Shown: positions 20,335 through 31,180, counted from the stretch's first letter. The stretch is DNA of 36,794 nucleotides from Scleroderma bovista (GCA_037178675.1 JAYMGJ010000436.1:1-36794), one strand, 5' to 3'. Notes: a model not told the origin generated them from the sequence alone. Program-made: numbers and translations.

Positions 20335-22035
20335 AGGGTGGTGAATGGCATTGGTTGGTGTCATCGCTGGTTGCCATCCATTACATTGGTGGTGTCATTG
20401 TCATCGCCATCGTTGCGTTGGTGGGCCAGTAGTGGTGGTGGTCAGTGTCTTGTTGTCGTCATCGATGACACAGGTGGCAGTGGTTGCATTGTCAACACTG
20501 GTGATGAGGTCATCGTCGTCGCTGGTGGTGGCCATGTCATTGACACAGTTGGGCAGTGGTCATGTCATTGGCCATTGTCGTCACATTGGTGGTCAACGAC
20601 ACCAGTGGTGGTGGTGGTGGCTGCCGTCATTGTTGGTGTTGGTGGCCATGTTGACAACAACAAGGGTGGGGTCGTCATTGTTGTCCGTTGGTGGGGTCAC
20701 TGTTGTCAATGCAGATGGTGGTGGGGACAACGACATCATTGTCATTGGTGGCCATGTCAACCTGGTGGTGGGGTCATCAGTGGCCATGTCGATGACACAA
20801 CTGGTGGGGTGTCATCGTCATCACGTTGGTGGTGGCCGACGTCGTTGATGCTGGTGATAGTAAGGGTGGTGGTGGCTGTCGTCGTCTTGCACTCACCATT
20901 GCCGCCCTCATTCTTGTTGCATCGTCCTCCCCTTCCTCATTGTGTTGTCATCGTCGTCATCCATGCAGGTATTGGTGATGGTGAGGTTGGGCGATTGCTG
21001 GCAGTGGTGGTGTCGTCGATAGTTACGATGCTGGGGCTGGCGTGGTCACCATGGTGTTGTCGTTTTGACGATGACACTATGGTCATCGTTGTCGCTGGGG
21101 GTGGTGCAGGTGGTCGTCAGTAGTGGCTGGTGGCAAAGTACTCACCTTTGTGCAGAACACGGGACTTAGAAAAAAATTGGAGTCATTGTGATTACAAATC
21201 ATGTCACAACAACTCCAAATTTCTCTACATAAGTCCCGCATCACCACTCTCATTCAACCATGACGACCACCACCACCCACGATGACGATGACTCACTATC
21301 AGGTACATACCACCCATGCATGGCCTACCACTAACACACGACCATGACAGCCCTGGCATCATTGTCGATGACGGTGACAATGACGACCCCCAGGCCTAGC
21401 ATCCTCTAACGGACAACCACGGACAACAACCACCCCCATCCCAACGTCATCCAACAACAACAACAATGCCCAGCCCTAGCGTCCTCTAACGGACGACCAC
21501 CACCCCCATCCCAGTGTTGTCTGACTACGATGCCCAGCCACCACGTCTCTAATGGATGACGACCGACACCCACAATGTCAACCACCTCACTGACATTGAC
21601 CGACCTGCATCAACGATGCAGGCAACCACCTGGACGATGCACCCCCCACCCCCTGGACAGTCCATCATCAGCGATGACGACAACCGCACCACCACCAACG
21701 ACACAGACAACAGTGTCAACAACCACGACAACGATCACCAATGACGACGACCGGTCCCAGTGATGACGACCAGCCCTAGCGACAACACCGCCCCATGTCC
21801 CCCGTTCACCAGCATGTCGCCCGAAGACAACAACGACGTTCTCCCAGCCCCAGCATTGTCTGGCGACCGCAACGACGCGTGCCCCATGTCCCCCAGCCCC
21901 AGCCATGGCGCCCCCCTGTGTCCCCCCAGCCTCGACACAGTCATCACCCCCAGTGATGATGATGTTACCACTACCCACACCTATACCGGCGTCGACGACA
22001 CGACTACTGCTACCAGCATCAATGATGCCCCCCAA
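20335..22035. repeat. Giant imperfect foldback of simple sequence
   Basis: The left arm (about 20335-21125) is rich in GGTGGTG and CATCGTCGTC on the plus strand. The right arm (about 21240-22035) is rich in the complement, CACCACC and GACGACG. Between them is a unique hairpin at 21160-21238: CGGGACTTA/TAAGTCCCG, TTGGAGT/ACTCCAA and TTGTGA/TCACAA nest in order. Near the centre the two arms still align outward from the hairpin. The right arm also holds a roughly 80-90-bp tandem (CCAGCCCTAGCGTCCTCTAAC at about 21390 and 21470). Long frames in both strands are products of the low-complexity sequence. Confidence 0.65.
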
Positions 22036-22149
22036 TTTATAATATATAATATATATTTGTTGTACTGTAGTGTTTTTTTTTTCACAATTAATATAGATTT
22101 ATTAACCTGAATATTGAATAAATTAAGTGGCAAAAGAAGACAGATGAAT

Positions 22150-22720
22150 ACAGCTAATAGTCAGGCTGGTCTGGCTAATCTTACTAGTCTAATTGGTCTG
22201 ACTGCTCTGCTGAATTGTCTGGCCACTCTGGTCAGTCTTACTGATGCTGACTTGTCTGAGTGGCCTGACTGGGCTGGCTGGTCTGGATTGTCTTAACTGT
22301 CTGACCAACTTACTATCTGAGGGGTCTGACAGGTCTGGAATGTCTGACAGTCTGGGTGATCTGATTGGGCTGGGTGGTCTAGATGGCCTGGATGGTCTTG
22401 ACTGTCTGACTGACTTACAGTCTGGGTGATCTGGGTGGTCTGACTGGTCTGGGCAGTCTTAACTGTCTGACTGACTTACTGTCTGGGTGGTCTGACTGGT
22501 CTGACTGGTCTGGAATGGTCTGGACTGTCTGACTGTCTGACAGGCTGGGTGGTCTGAATGGTCTGAATGGTCTGGTGGGTCTGGTGGGTCTGACTGACTG
22601 CTGGTCTGACTGGTCTGACTGGTCTGGCTGGTCTGGCTGGTCTGGTGGGTCTGATGGTCTGGAATGGTCTGACTGACTTATCTGTCTTATCCATCTTAAC
22701 TGTCTGATTCCAGACAATCC
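22150..22720. repeat. GGTCTGACT minisatellite
   Basis: About 570 bp made of imperfect 10-15-bp units around GGTCTGACTGGTCTGG, with occasional CTTAACTGTCTGACTGACTTA higher-order units near 22290, 22395 and 22455. The minus strand reads as Arg-Pro-Thr repeats, an artefact. Confidence 0.8.
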
Positions 22721-22951
22721 AGACACTGTAAGAGAGTTAAGAGCAATTGTCACCTTGCTGATGCAGTCATCTTGATGCGAGACGATGTCAAGAGCGGCTT
22801 TGACTTCTTTACCATGGCAGTTGGTGGTGGTAATAGGGCAAAGAGATGTTGCTTAGTCAGTGCTGTGTCGACAGATATCGTTGTGTAGCCAAGTGGAAGT
22901 ACTCCCTAGTACTACAGTAATTCACACTTACTATTAGTAATATGAAAGATC

Positions 22952-23127
22952 TATATGAGTGCGGGAAAAGCTCAGTCGCGCGCGATACAGCGACAAACGT
23001 CTGATATTACCTATACGAGTGCGGGAAAAGCTAGGTAATACAATGAGTATATGAACATACAATGCAGAAGGAAAGGGTTGTGCCCACCTCAGTCGCGCGC
23101 GATACAGCGACAAACGTCTGAGGTGGG
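22952..23127. repeat. Two pairs of short conserved modules in different stems
   Basis: Module Y (GAGTGCGGGAAAAGCT) occurs at 22957 and 23017; module X (CAGTCGCGCGCGATACAGCG and the next 11 bases) occurs at 22973-23003 and 23090-23120. The second Y sits in an 18-nt loop closed by TATTACCTA/TAGGTAATA (23005-23013, 23032-23040). The second X sits in a 25-nt loop closed by CCCACCTCAG/CTGAGGTGGG (23083-23092, 23118-23127). Confidence 0.7.
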
Positions 23128-23424
23128 GGCTCTACAGTATGAGACTATATATACGAGCTAATAGAACAAAGAATGAAACAACAAGACGCGGATGTTGGAT
23201 CCACGCTGTACAGTACGTGAGACCGTGTTGGACAGTACAACAGTAACCTAGACATGTTACAAGGAAAGAGTGAGACTAGAAACACAATAAAGAAACGAAC
23301 CGCGCTCCGAATCGTATTGTAGGTTGACAGAGCGTATGTTATGTAATCATTTCGCGGACAGTATCTCGCGACTAGAGTGAATGCGTCAATTAGCAAGATA
23401 CCGCTATGAACGACTTGCCAATTT

Positions 23425-23850
23425 CAACATAATAGAAGGGAAAATATGTAATAGACACATAATAAAACAAGAACAAAAAAAAACACTGAGAAACGGTGAA
23501 TGAATGGAGTGACGTGCATGCTCATCATCAGCAATGATGAGCAGAGGTGATTTGTCATCGTTGGAGACAGCAGCAGAAGTCACTGGGATAAGGGATAAGG
23601 CCCTGATGACAGACTCCACATACTTATGTAACCAAGCCATGCCTGTATGCCAGTAATTCTGACTTATTTATTAGTAATACAAGCAGAAATATGCATTAGA
23701 TATGTAATAAAACAAGAACAAAAAAAAAGTGCTGAAAAATGGTGAAGGAATGAGTGATGTGTTTGCTCGTCATTGGGGATGACGAGCAAAGGTGGTTTGT
23801 CATCAGGAGGCAGTGACAGAAGTCACCGGGGGCGGGGAGCGCACGCGACA
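23425..23850. repeat. Diverged tandem pair of about 150-bp A-rich repeats
   Basis: Copy 1 (about 23430-23585) and copy 2 (about 23675-23830) share AATAAAACAAGAACAAAAAAAA, GGTGAA(T/G)GAAT, a 5-nt-loop hairpin, and GGT(G/T)TTTGTCATC..AGAAGTCAC in order, about 240 bp apart. Protein-like frames on the minus strand of each copy are unrelated to known families. Confidence 0.65.
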
Positions 23851-24295
23851 TCAAACTCTGTCTGATTAGTAATGATGGCATGTAGTAATCTTTAGCACAT
23901 GATGTCCTTATCTATTGATTAGATCCTATAGGTTATCTTAACTAGTCTTTAACTACTGTGTCTACCATAGTCTTCCTAAGGTAACAGCTGAGTGCCGCGT
24001 GTGCTGAAGTGCTGCAGAATCCATTATCCCTACTAAGTAGTAACATTGACAGCTATGTATCTCTGTTACTAATTAGTAACATAAGCGGTGTCACCCAGGT
24101 GGCCAAAGGCTTGCACTAAGTACACAAAAACTATATCTGAAGACCGTGGGAACACCAAAAAGCTGCCAAGGGTGGTTTACTTCCCACAGTGTTGGGTCCA
24201 TGTGCGCTACGTATGTTAGACGGACAACGTGATCTATAAGAGTGACTGTAAGTCCTCCAGTCGAGTGTATACGAGACTGGAGGGAATCTACCTAT

Positions 24296-24348
24296 AGAGC
24301 CCGTACGGTAGTCTTCGCTTACTGTCGCTTCCTGCTGGTAATATTTTG
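24296..24348 (+). repeat. Left terminal inverted repeat
   Basis: 53 bp, matching the right end inverted except at 24337. Confidence 0.9.
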
Positions 24349-24410
24349 AATTATTTGTTAACTTAACAAGCCGTGCAGCGGAGTTCGTATACTCTTCGTC
24401 TCCGACAGTC

Positions 24411-26047
24411 ATGTCTACTGACCCATTAGAGACTCTCCTTCCGATTATCGCTGCTCTCGCCAATCTCATCGGTCAATCCTGCTTGGAATTAGTAACTCAA
24501 GAGATGTCACAAGTTTACCGACCCCCTAATGCTCAATGGTCGCGTCCAGAAGAACATGATCTCCTGGCTTTCCTTATCAGCCAGAGGCAATCGGGCAGGA
24601 TGGGAGACGGGTCGTTTAGGCAAGCCACCTGGACTGCTGCTGCTGCCCATTTGGCACGAGTCACCCAGCCACCCCCAAGTACCATCAAGAGTGCCAAATC
24701 GTGCAAAGGCAAGTATGGTACAGTATGTAATCAATATGATTCGTCGCAGTCAAGTTCAACTGATCATATCTCAAAACTAGCTCAAAACTACCTACAAGCT
24801 CATCAATGATTGGCGCCAGCTGTCAGGAGTACACTGGGATAATGAACGCGGGGCAAATATCGTCGGTACTGGTGCTGAAAAGGTATGGAGTGATTGGCTG
24901 AAGGTACGTGCATCCCTTTATGTCTTACATGAGCTAACCATCTGCTTTTGACGATAGGCAAGAGGCACAGGGATGCAGGGATTTAAAAATAGCGGATGGC
25001 CCTTCTATGCGGCCATGGAGACTTTGTTGCCAAATGACTTTGCAAGAGGCAGCCGCGCTTACAATCCTGCCACCACTACCACTGCAGGGAATGTCGAAAT
25101 TGTGCAACCCCCCCCCCCCACCTGCCGGCCACCGGGCGTACAATCCTGCTACCATAGGGCATGCTGTGCAAGCCCCCCCCTCACCTGCCAGCCACTACGC
25201 TGCAATGAGTGACAGTCACTCTGTACCGGTGCCCCCCGACTCCTCCATACCTAACTCCACTGCAACAAGTGACAACAGGTAACGGTACTCTTGGCTTGAA
25301 CTTACCTATCAATACTCATTGTCGTACTTCAGCAATCCCATTGTTACCCCAGCTCCCTCCGACACCGCTCCATTCTGGTTTGTAGATCCTCCAATAGCAG
25401 GGGGTACCAGCAGCACAGGAGACAACAGGAGCGGTGAAATAATCAACAAAAAAGTGCCAACAGCGTTCAACCGTGCCGATTTCCCAACCTATGCGCCAGT
25501 TTCCCCTGGACTGTCCCCATTCGCCATGTCATACTCAGCCACACCACCTATTTCCTTTGTACCATCAACTTCGAGTTCTGCTCCATCAAGTAGGAAGCGC
25601 TCGCGTGTGGAGGATGTTTCTGAAACCTTCGAGGATCGACCACAAATACTGTCAGCACAAGCTGCACTCCATGCGCTCCCTCCTATGAGTGACTCATCCG
25701 TGGTTTCTTCGAAGCGGTCGAAGAAGAATAAAGAGCCTTCAACCTCATCTGCTCTAGTTGGCGTGCAAGGCTCGCTCGCTTATCTTGGGACTGTCATCAC
25801 ATCCTCCTCAACAGTTGCTGCAGAGCAGAGGCGGATGGATCAGAAACAACGTGCTTATGCGATACTTCGAGAGCATGACCGTGACCTCCCACTACAAGTC
25901 AAGTCAGCATTGATAGAGGCATTTCGAATGGATGCAGCGGTGATTGAGTTGTATATTACAATGGTGGATGACAAGGACCTCCGGAGGGAGTGGATACGGG
26001 TGTGTCTCTCAAACCTCGGGCTCCTCCCTAAGGATTTTTTATTTTAG
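24411..26047 (+). CDS. Myb/SANT-like DNA-binding protein of the Harbinger element
   Basis: Four exons: 24411-24722, 24781-24903, 24958-25278, 25333-26047, with GT..AG introns of 54-58 nt. Residues from about 45 to 165 form a Myb/SANT-like (Myb_DNA-bind_3 type) domain: AQWSRPEEHDLLAFLISQRQ, then WTAAAAHLA, KSAKSCKGKYGT joined to LKTTYKLINDWRQLSGVHWD, then GFKNSGWPFYAAMETLLP. In this superfamily such proteins bind the transposon ends and help import the transposase. Later residues contain basic clusters (SRKRSR and KRSKKNK), likely nuclear signals, and a helical C-terminus. A run of 12 C's at 25108-25119 breaks the frame: the sequence after it (HRAYNPAT, echoing RAYNPAT before it) is in another frame. 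One base lost or gained there would restore it. This is a real mutation or a homopolymer error. Confidence 0.75.
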
Positions 26048-26176
26048 CCGTAGTCTGTAGTGTTGTCGCCATTCTGTTGTTTTCCGCATGCAATTGTATT
26101 CATGGTCGTGTCCACGCAACAAAAGTCAAACATGATTGATAGTAAGAAAAAAGACAAGCGATGTACGTATCTATAA

Positions 26177-27543
26177 CTACTGATTCTGCAGAGCAACTTG
26201 GTAGTCGACCCACATTGCTTGAGCAATGGTGTCGCGAAGTTGGTTGCGTGTTTGTTGTTGTGGAACAGAACCATCCGCCTGTTCGCCCTCACTGTTGTCC
26301 AGCTCGTCCTCATCATCCTCGTCATCTTCTGGACCAACCCCACTGCCAGCCTCCTGTTCCACCACCGGATCCCATTGCTCTACTCCGTCATCGTTTGGAT
26401 TGTAGGACGAGACAATATTGTGGATGACACAGTGCGACTGGGATGCGGGATTGAATGTCGATGGAATATTCTGCGGCGAGAAGAAGGATTCGAAAACGAC
26501 GCTTGATGACACCAAAGATCCGTTCAATAACGTTCCGTGCTGATGAGTGACGCAAATTGAAGAGTTCTTCTTTGTTTGCTGGCCTTTAAGAACGAGAATG
26601 AGTAAATAAACTATGTTTCAGTCAGTGCTCACCTTAGGGATGCCTGGCGCCATTCAGCCAGGTGATAACGTGTGCTGCGATACGGTACAAGAAGGTTTGT
26701 CGATGAAGCTGGGAACCCAGCGTCCCCAAGAAGATACTTCCCCTGTGGAATCACGAGGCTTGACGCACAGGCATCTTGGAACACACGAGCGTCCGTTGCT
26801 GATCCCTCCCAGCCAGTCAATGTGTAAGTGAATTGCATGCCAAAGTCACACGCGAATAGGCAGTTTTGAGACAGGAACCCCTTGCGATTCCGATATGCGG
26901 TATGTTCATGGCGTGGGGGAGCTGCAGGGATGTGGCTGCCATCAATGGCACCAATAGCGTCCTTGAAATATGGCATGAATCGATAGTTATTGATCGCTGG
27001 ATGGACGGCAGTGGATGACGAAAGTGAAATATATTGGGAGTAGAATGGTTGAGATGAGAATATCGCTACCATCTTGCGGAAGTATCTATGCAAAGAGCGG
27101 TCAGATATTGAATGCAGAGACGATTGTACCACACACCTGGATATCGTGTCATTGGATCTTTGGAACCGCTCCCCAACATGTCTGATAGAAAGGCCGGTAA
27201 CACACGTATACAAGAATATTGCCAGTTGCTCCTCGAGGGTGACACGATCCGAAGCTTTGTGGCCATGTCTTTGGAGCTCCATAGTGATATCTCTGAATGT
27301 ATAAGCACTCATACCCAACTCACACCGAATGCGATCCGGGTGACCCAGTATAAGCTCGATGATCCATCCTTCACCAGAAAGTACAGACGTATGGTATGGC
27401 CGTGGGCTCCTTGGGAGATCTTGGGCAAGGAGATCTACCATTAGTTTAAGTAGTGTTTGGGTGATGGTGAGGACTTGTGCCCGTATGAATTCTTGCCCAT
27501 CGCTATCAGGTTCCATGAGGGGTACTAGCTGGCATTCAAACAT
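26177..27543 (-). CDS. PIF/Harbinger transposase (HARBI1-like, DDE_Tnp_4), with a frameshift
   Basis: ATG at 27543. Exons are 27543-27137, 27085-26633 and 26583-26177, with short GT..AG introns (27136-27086, 26632-26584). An N-terminal helical region (SNDTISR/YFRKM spans the first junction) precedes the nuclease core: first Asp in AIGAIDGSHIPA, second in LLGDAGFPAS, Glu in ARNVIERIFGVIKRRF. These form the DDE triad that cuts and joins the transposon. After IPVAL the frame is lost; two bases later in phase it continues CVIHNIVSSYNPND and runs, through an acidic region, to the stop at 26177. Loss of one GT from a GTGTGT run near 26425 would explain this. The catalytic part is intact, so only the C-terminus is affected. 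Confidence 0.8.
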
Positions 27544-27573
27544 CTAACTCTGACCCTTGCATGCCAAATTGCA

Positions 27574-27626
27574 CAAAATATTACAAGCAGGAAGCGACAG
27601 TAAGCGAAGACTACCGTACGGGCTCT
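27574..27626 (-). repeat. Right terminal inverted repeat
   Basis: Inverse complement of 24296-24348 with one mismatch. Confidence 0.9.
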
Positions 27627-27627
27627 G

Positions 27628-27840
27628 ACAGATGTTTTCCAATTGATGTGATGCATAGGTGTCCTGCTGTAGACATGGACAGCCATGTCAAGAGCAAAGT
27701 TCCAAAGATTCTTTGGTAGACATGTGGCATGACACATTGTTTCCTCTTTCTTGAGTAAGGTCCAATTGAACCTTTCTGTGTGACCATTTTGTTGTGGATG
27801 ATCTGAAACAGAGAGTTGTTGTTCTACCCCTTTGGAGGCA
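27628..27840 (-). pseudogene. Ty1/copia integrase fragment
   Basis: The frame reads GVEQQLSVSDHPQQNGHTERFN, a copia integrase core hallmark (PQQNGxxER with the catalytic Glu), then MCHATCLPKNLWNFALDMAV and YSRTPMHHINWKTS. It is cut at 27627 by the Harbinger inverted repeat and fades out on the other side near 27840. No continuation of the copia frame was recognised left of the Harbinger element. Confidence 0.75.
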
Positions 27841-28134
27841 TCAGCAAAACAGCCCTTCCCTGTACAGAGCTTGCACAGGCCTGCACGGAGTCACAGACTT
27901 TACAGGAAGGTACCCACTATTACAGAGCTTGGTAGAGTTGTACAAGTACACTATACTTGCAGTGTAGTTCTTGGCTTGGTAACTCTGTGAATCACACATA
28001 CAGAATGCTATGTAGTCCTTGACAGAGCAGACACGAGAAGTTGCACAGACATGCAAAATGATCATAACATTGCACAGTATCGCATAGTACAAATGAGATA
28101 ACACCGATAACACTGAAAGTTGACATCCGCCCAG
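27841..28134. other. Short gene-free stretch
   Basis: About 290 bp with no gene, no LTR end and no clear repeat apart from repeated ACAGAGCTTG (27856 and 27923). It contains the 3' flank of the DUF6532-like gene. Confidence 0.4.
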
Positions 28135-30806
28135 CTAATCGAGAGCCACTTCAAATTCGTCCTCATCAGCTGCCACACTTCTGCTGTCAAACGATGCACT
28201 GTATAATGAATGAGACATGATATCAAGTGAAAACGAGAGCACTCACCTTCCCGTAGTGGCCCAGCTAATTCTGAGCTTCTGAGTTAACGCGGCATGCTTG
28301 GGATTAGCATCTATCTTTTCTTGCATGGCCATCAGCTGCATGAAGACTTTTGAGTAAGTCGTGTATTCAAATTGGCGGTCCTGTCGTATCCCTGTGACTG
28401 AATACTCATCTATAGCAGCTCGTAGCTGTAAAATATCTGGTGAGCATTCACTAAGCATGAATGAAGTGCTTACCGCTGTTGCTGCAAGGCAGATAGCAGT
28501 TGTTGGGGCCTCATGCACAAACACTTCCGGGAAAAGATTACCGAGGGCAGAGGAGCCAGTGTAGAAAAATTCGATGACGAGACCGGCCAGAGCGGGAGAA
28601 GCCATGTTTCTTGTTGTGCCCTGCAGAATAAATCATATATAAAGGTCATAGTACAAAAGTGGGAGGACAAACACTGTCGTCAATGCCATCTCTGACGAAC
28701 ATTGCACCGTGGACCAATTCCTGCGCATTTGCTAAATTCTCCTCAGGTGATCTGCCACTACCCAAGGGATAGAACCGTGTGACATATTCACGTGCCTTGG
28801 CTTTGATGGTTGATCGCCATGTCATGAGTGCCTCCCAAAGCTGTCAAGTGTATCATTACCTGCAAAAGGAGCATAAGAAGTAGCTCACCAGAGTGCTGAG
28901 ATCTTTGTGATATTGCGGCCAATATCCTGTCCGTTGTCAATGAGAATTTGGTTCGTCAAGGTAACAGACTCACCCGCTGGGATGAATATACCCTTTTCCT
29001 CACGTTCGGCAATTGCTTCAGTGATGTACTGGGCGCTCTTCTTGCTTATAAACGATGTTCGACTAGGGAAGGGATCCATCGTGGCAGCACAATGTGCAAG
29101 TTGTTTAGCACATTCGATGATTTTGCGAAATTTGGGCAGATATGAATGAAGCTTTGTGGGATGCCCCTTCAATTCACCAGGAGGTATTGACGCATGTTCA
29201 GCGGCATCCAAAATGCAGTCGGTGAGGGAACCGGAAGGCTTTGCATCTCGTGAGAATGGAGCCACAGAGTCAAGAGATTGGCGGATATCATGGAGTCCTT
29301 GAGGATCTGGGGCGTGAGGGAAATGGTTTCGGCGGTGGTGCTCCTCGATGACATCAGTTTCAGAGCACCAATCCTCGAGGAGCACAGGATCTGAATAAAT
29401 AAGATTAGCTATATTCAAATAGGGTATTATAACTTGCCAATTGCATTGCGATGGGAATCTTGCTGCTGGGGTTGATGTTCTAAAGGCTGAGATGGACAGG
29501 TGTGCATTTGACAGATGAGTGATGCTCACCTCTACTCCAATGTTTACGAATCAGACTCTCTGCTGCCCGATCATCTTCGTCGGGGGATACCTCATCAATA
29601 TCAAGGTTCTGCCGAATTAAAGGTCAAATGGGTCATAGGATAAACAAAAAATACGATACTTACACCGGGCTGTTCACACCGAATATTTTCATATCCAAAG
29701 GGGACACCATCATCATCGACCAAACATCTTGTATCGTAATCATATGGTAGCTGGCTTTCCTCCATGTCGAAATCAAAATCCAATTGCAATGGATCAAAGA
29801 CAGGCATGGGCGGTGGTGACTGAGCATGCGTAATGGTCTGAGGGAAATCTGCAAAGGTCTGTAGCCCAGGATGTGCACAAATAATTGTAGACAGACCTTT
29901 CCATACACTGGAGGTTGCAACAGCAGATGTGCTGCGAGAGGACGGGATAGATCTGCTAATAGATCCCACACGAGAACTTGGGGCAGCCGATCCCCTACGA
30001 GAAGCCAGGGCAACCGATCCCCCACGGAAACCCAGGGCAGCTGACCCCCCACAAGAAACCAGGGCAGCTGATCCCCCACGAGAAGCCAGGGCAACCGATC
30101 CCCCACGAGAAGCTGGGACAACTGATCCTCCACGAGACGTTGGAGCAATACTCCCTCCATGAGATGTGACGGGAGTATAGGATCATTCGTTCGAATATGC
30201 TGGAGCAGTAGCGTCTTGTGCATGTTGCTTTTCTGGGCCAGGAGCATGGAAGCCATAGCAAGTACCTTGAATAGCTGGTTGGTACGCAGGTGGGGGCGGT
30301 CTGTCGATAAACGGAAGGTCCTGCAAGCTCTAAGCAGATCAGCATTAATGTCAGTACTTGGACCCATAAGGGGGCAAACATTACATACTGATTCACGACC
30401 TGGTCCACCAGCAGCAGTAGCTCGCATACTAGCAGATGTCTTGACACGAGGCTTAGGTTTCATTGGCGCCATTGGGTTCAATGGTTCGTCCATGGTGGCC
30501 ATTTCGAGCTGAGAACTATGAGACATCTTGGAGGCGGAACTCTGCTCTGTCTGAATGCGCTCAATATGTTGAAGTTGAGAGATTTGGCCCCCATTCCCTT
30601 TAGTCGACCGAGAGGAGCGGTGTACTGTCTGGGTATCCGTGCCACCTGTAATAAAATCGAGGGCAATCAATGTGAAGATTACTTGTTTGCTTACCAGTGT
30701 TGAGACCAGCATCTGCCTTCCTTGGTTTCTTGCGGGCATCAGGACCTGCTGCCAGAATTGTATCCTCCGACTGGGTTGAATGTTTCTTTGGCTTGTAGGG
30801 GGACAT
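28135..30806 (-). CDS. DUF6532-like basidiomycete orphan gene, possibly decayed
   Basis: Exons (minus): 30806-30695 (MSPYKPKKHSTQSEDTILAA, basic), 30645-30389, 30329-29664, 29608-29530, 29390-28889, about 28830-28690, 28620-28474, 28425-28247, 28198-28135. Most junctions are GT..AG and in phase. Exon 3 holds seven 9-residue GGSxAxxSR repeats and an acidic block (FDPLQLDFDFDMEESQLP). Exons 5-8 (TKLHSYLPKFRKIIECAKQ; ALAGLVIEFFYTGSSALGNL; LRAAIDEYSVTG) resemble the DUF6532 family of agaric proteins; the name is from memory. Problems: a TGA in exon 3 (30183-30185), and two junctions (28889 to exon 6, exon 6 to 28620) whose phases do not agree in my model. Function unknown. Confidence 0.5.
29981..30169. 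repeat. Seven 27-bp tandem repeats in coding sequence
   Basis: Unit GGGCAACCGATCCCCCACGA plus seven bases, repeated exactly every 27 bp. On the minus strand in the gene frame it encodes GGSVALASR-type nonapeptides. The last two units are diverged. Confidence 0.9.
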
Positions 30807-30846
30807 CGGCGAAGGGACACACAAAGGTGGAATTGCTACGCTCAAA

Positions 30847-31180
30847 CTCACCTCGGTGACCTGCCTATATACTGCGTGCAGCACGCTGAGGCTGTGTGTT
30901 CTGTTGACTTGAGTGGTGTTTAGGACTGTACAGATGACATGTTTGGCTGAAGGGAAAACGTAGTCTGTCGCAGGGGAATTCGAAGAGAAAAGCACAACTG
31001 AATGACTCACTTGACTCACCTCCGTGACTGCCCACCATATACTGTGTGCAACACGCTGAAGCCGTGCCGTGTTCCATTGATTTGGACGATCATGTTCAAT
31101 GACATGTCCGGCTGAAGTGTAGCCATAGTCTGTCGCAGAGAACTTAGAACAGCCAAATGACTCAAGAACTCACTTGTTAG
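30847..31180. repeat. Tandem duplication upstream of the DUF6532-like gene
   Basis: The block starting ACTCACCTCGGTGAC at 30847 recurs at about 31015 (ACTCACCTCCGTGACTGCCC). Shared landmarks follow in order: TATACTG, GCA(G/A)CACGCTGA, GACATGT..GGCTGAAG and GTCTGTCGCAG. The period is about 168 bp. A third, shorter echo begins at about 31168. It lies in the promoter/leader of the minus-strand gene; each unit contains GAGGTGAGT on that strand, a splice-donor-like site. Confidence 0.65.

Larger units (their letters stand above)
22740..24295. other. Gene-free stretch with hairpin modules
   Basis: No supported gene in about 1.5 kb. It holds the X/Y hairpin modules (22952-23127), a tandem pair of A-rich repeats with hairpins (23425-23850), a 16-bp perfect palindrome GTTACTAATTAGTAAC (24065-24080) and a hairpin with 9-bp arms CCTCCAGTC/GACTGGAGG (24254-24283) just outside the Harbinger element. 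TTAGTAA recurs at 22934, 23671 and 23865. Confidence 0.5.
24296..27626. mobile_element. PIF/Harbinger DNA transposon, complete but probably inactive
   Basis: Bounded by 53-bp terminal inverted repeats with one mismatch (24296-24348 and 27574-27626), starting AGAGCCCGTACGGTAGTC. Inside are the two genes typical of this superfamily, arranged tail-to-tail: a Myb/SANT-like protein (plus) and a DDE transposase (minus). No 3-bp target duplication is visible (CTAT before, GACA after). Each gene has one probable slippage frameshift. The right end lies within a copia integrase fragment. Confidence 0.85.

Noticed and set aside
20338..22110. Long frames (up to 261 codons) in the foldback
   Set aside because: Products of GTG/GTC simple sequence open in several frames at once.
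22415..22753. Arg-Pro-Thr repeat protein on the minus strand
   Set aside because: Direct translation of the GGTCTGACT minisatellite; no other support.
22952..23127. Hammerhead ribozyme in the X/Y modules
   Set aside because: The CUGAUGA...GAAA core is not present in the right order on either strand; only an unclassified structure can be claimed.
24296..27626. 3-bp TTA/TAA target duplication of the Harbinger element
   Set aside because: Neither AGAGCCC nor GAGCCC as the terminus gives matching flanking triplets.
29981..30169. CRISPR-like array
   Set aside because: Units are contiguous with no unique spacers, lie in an exon, and the organism is a fungus.
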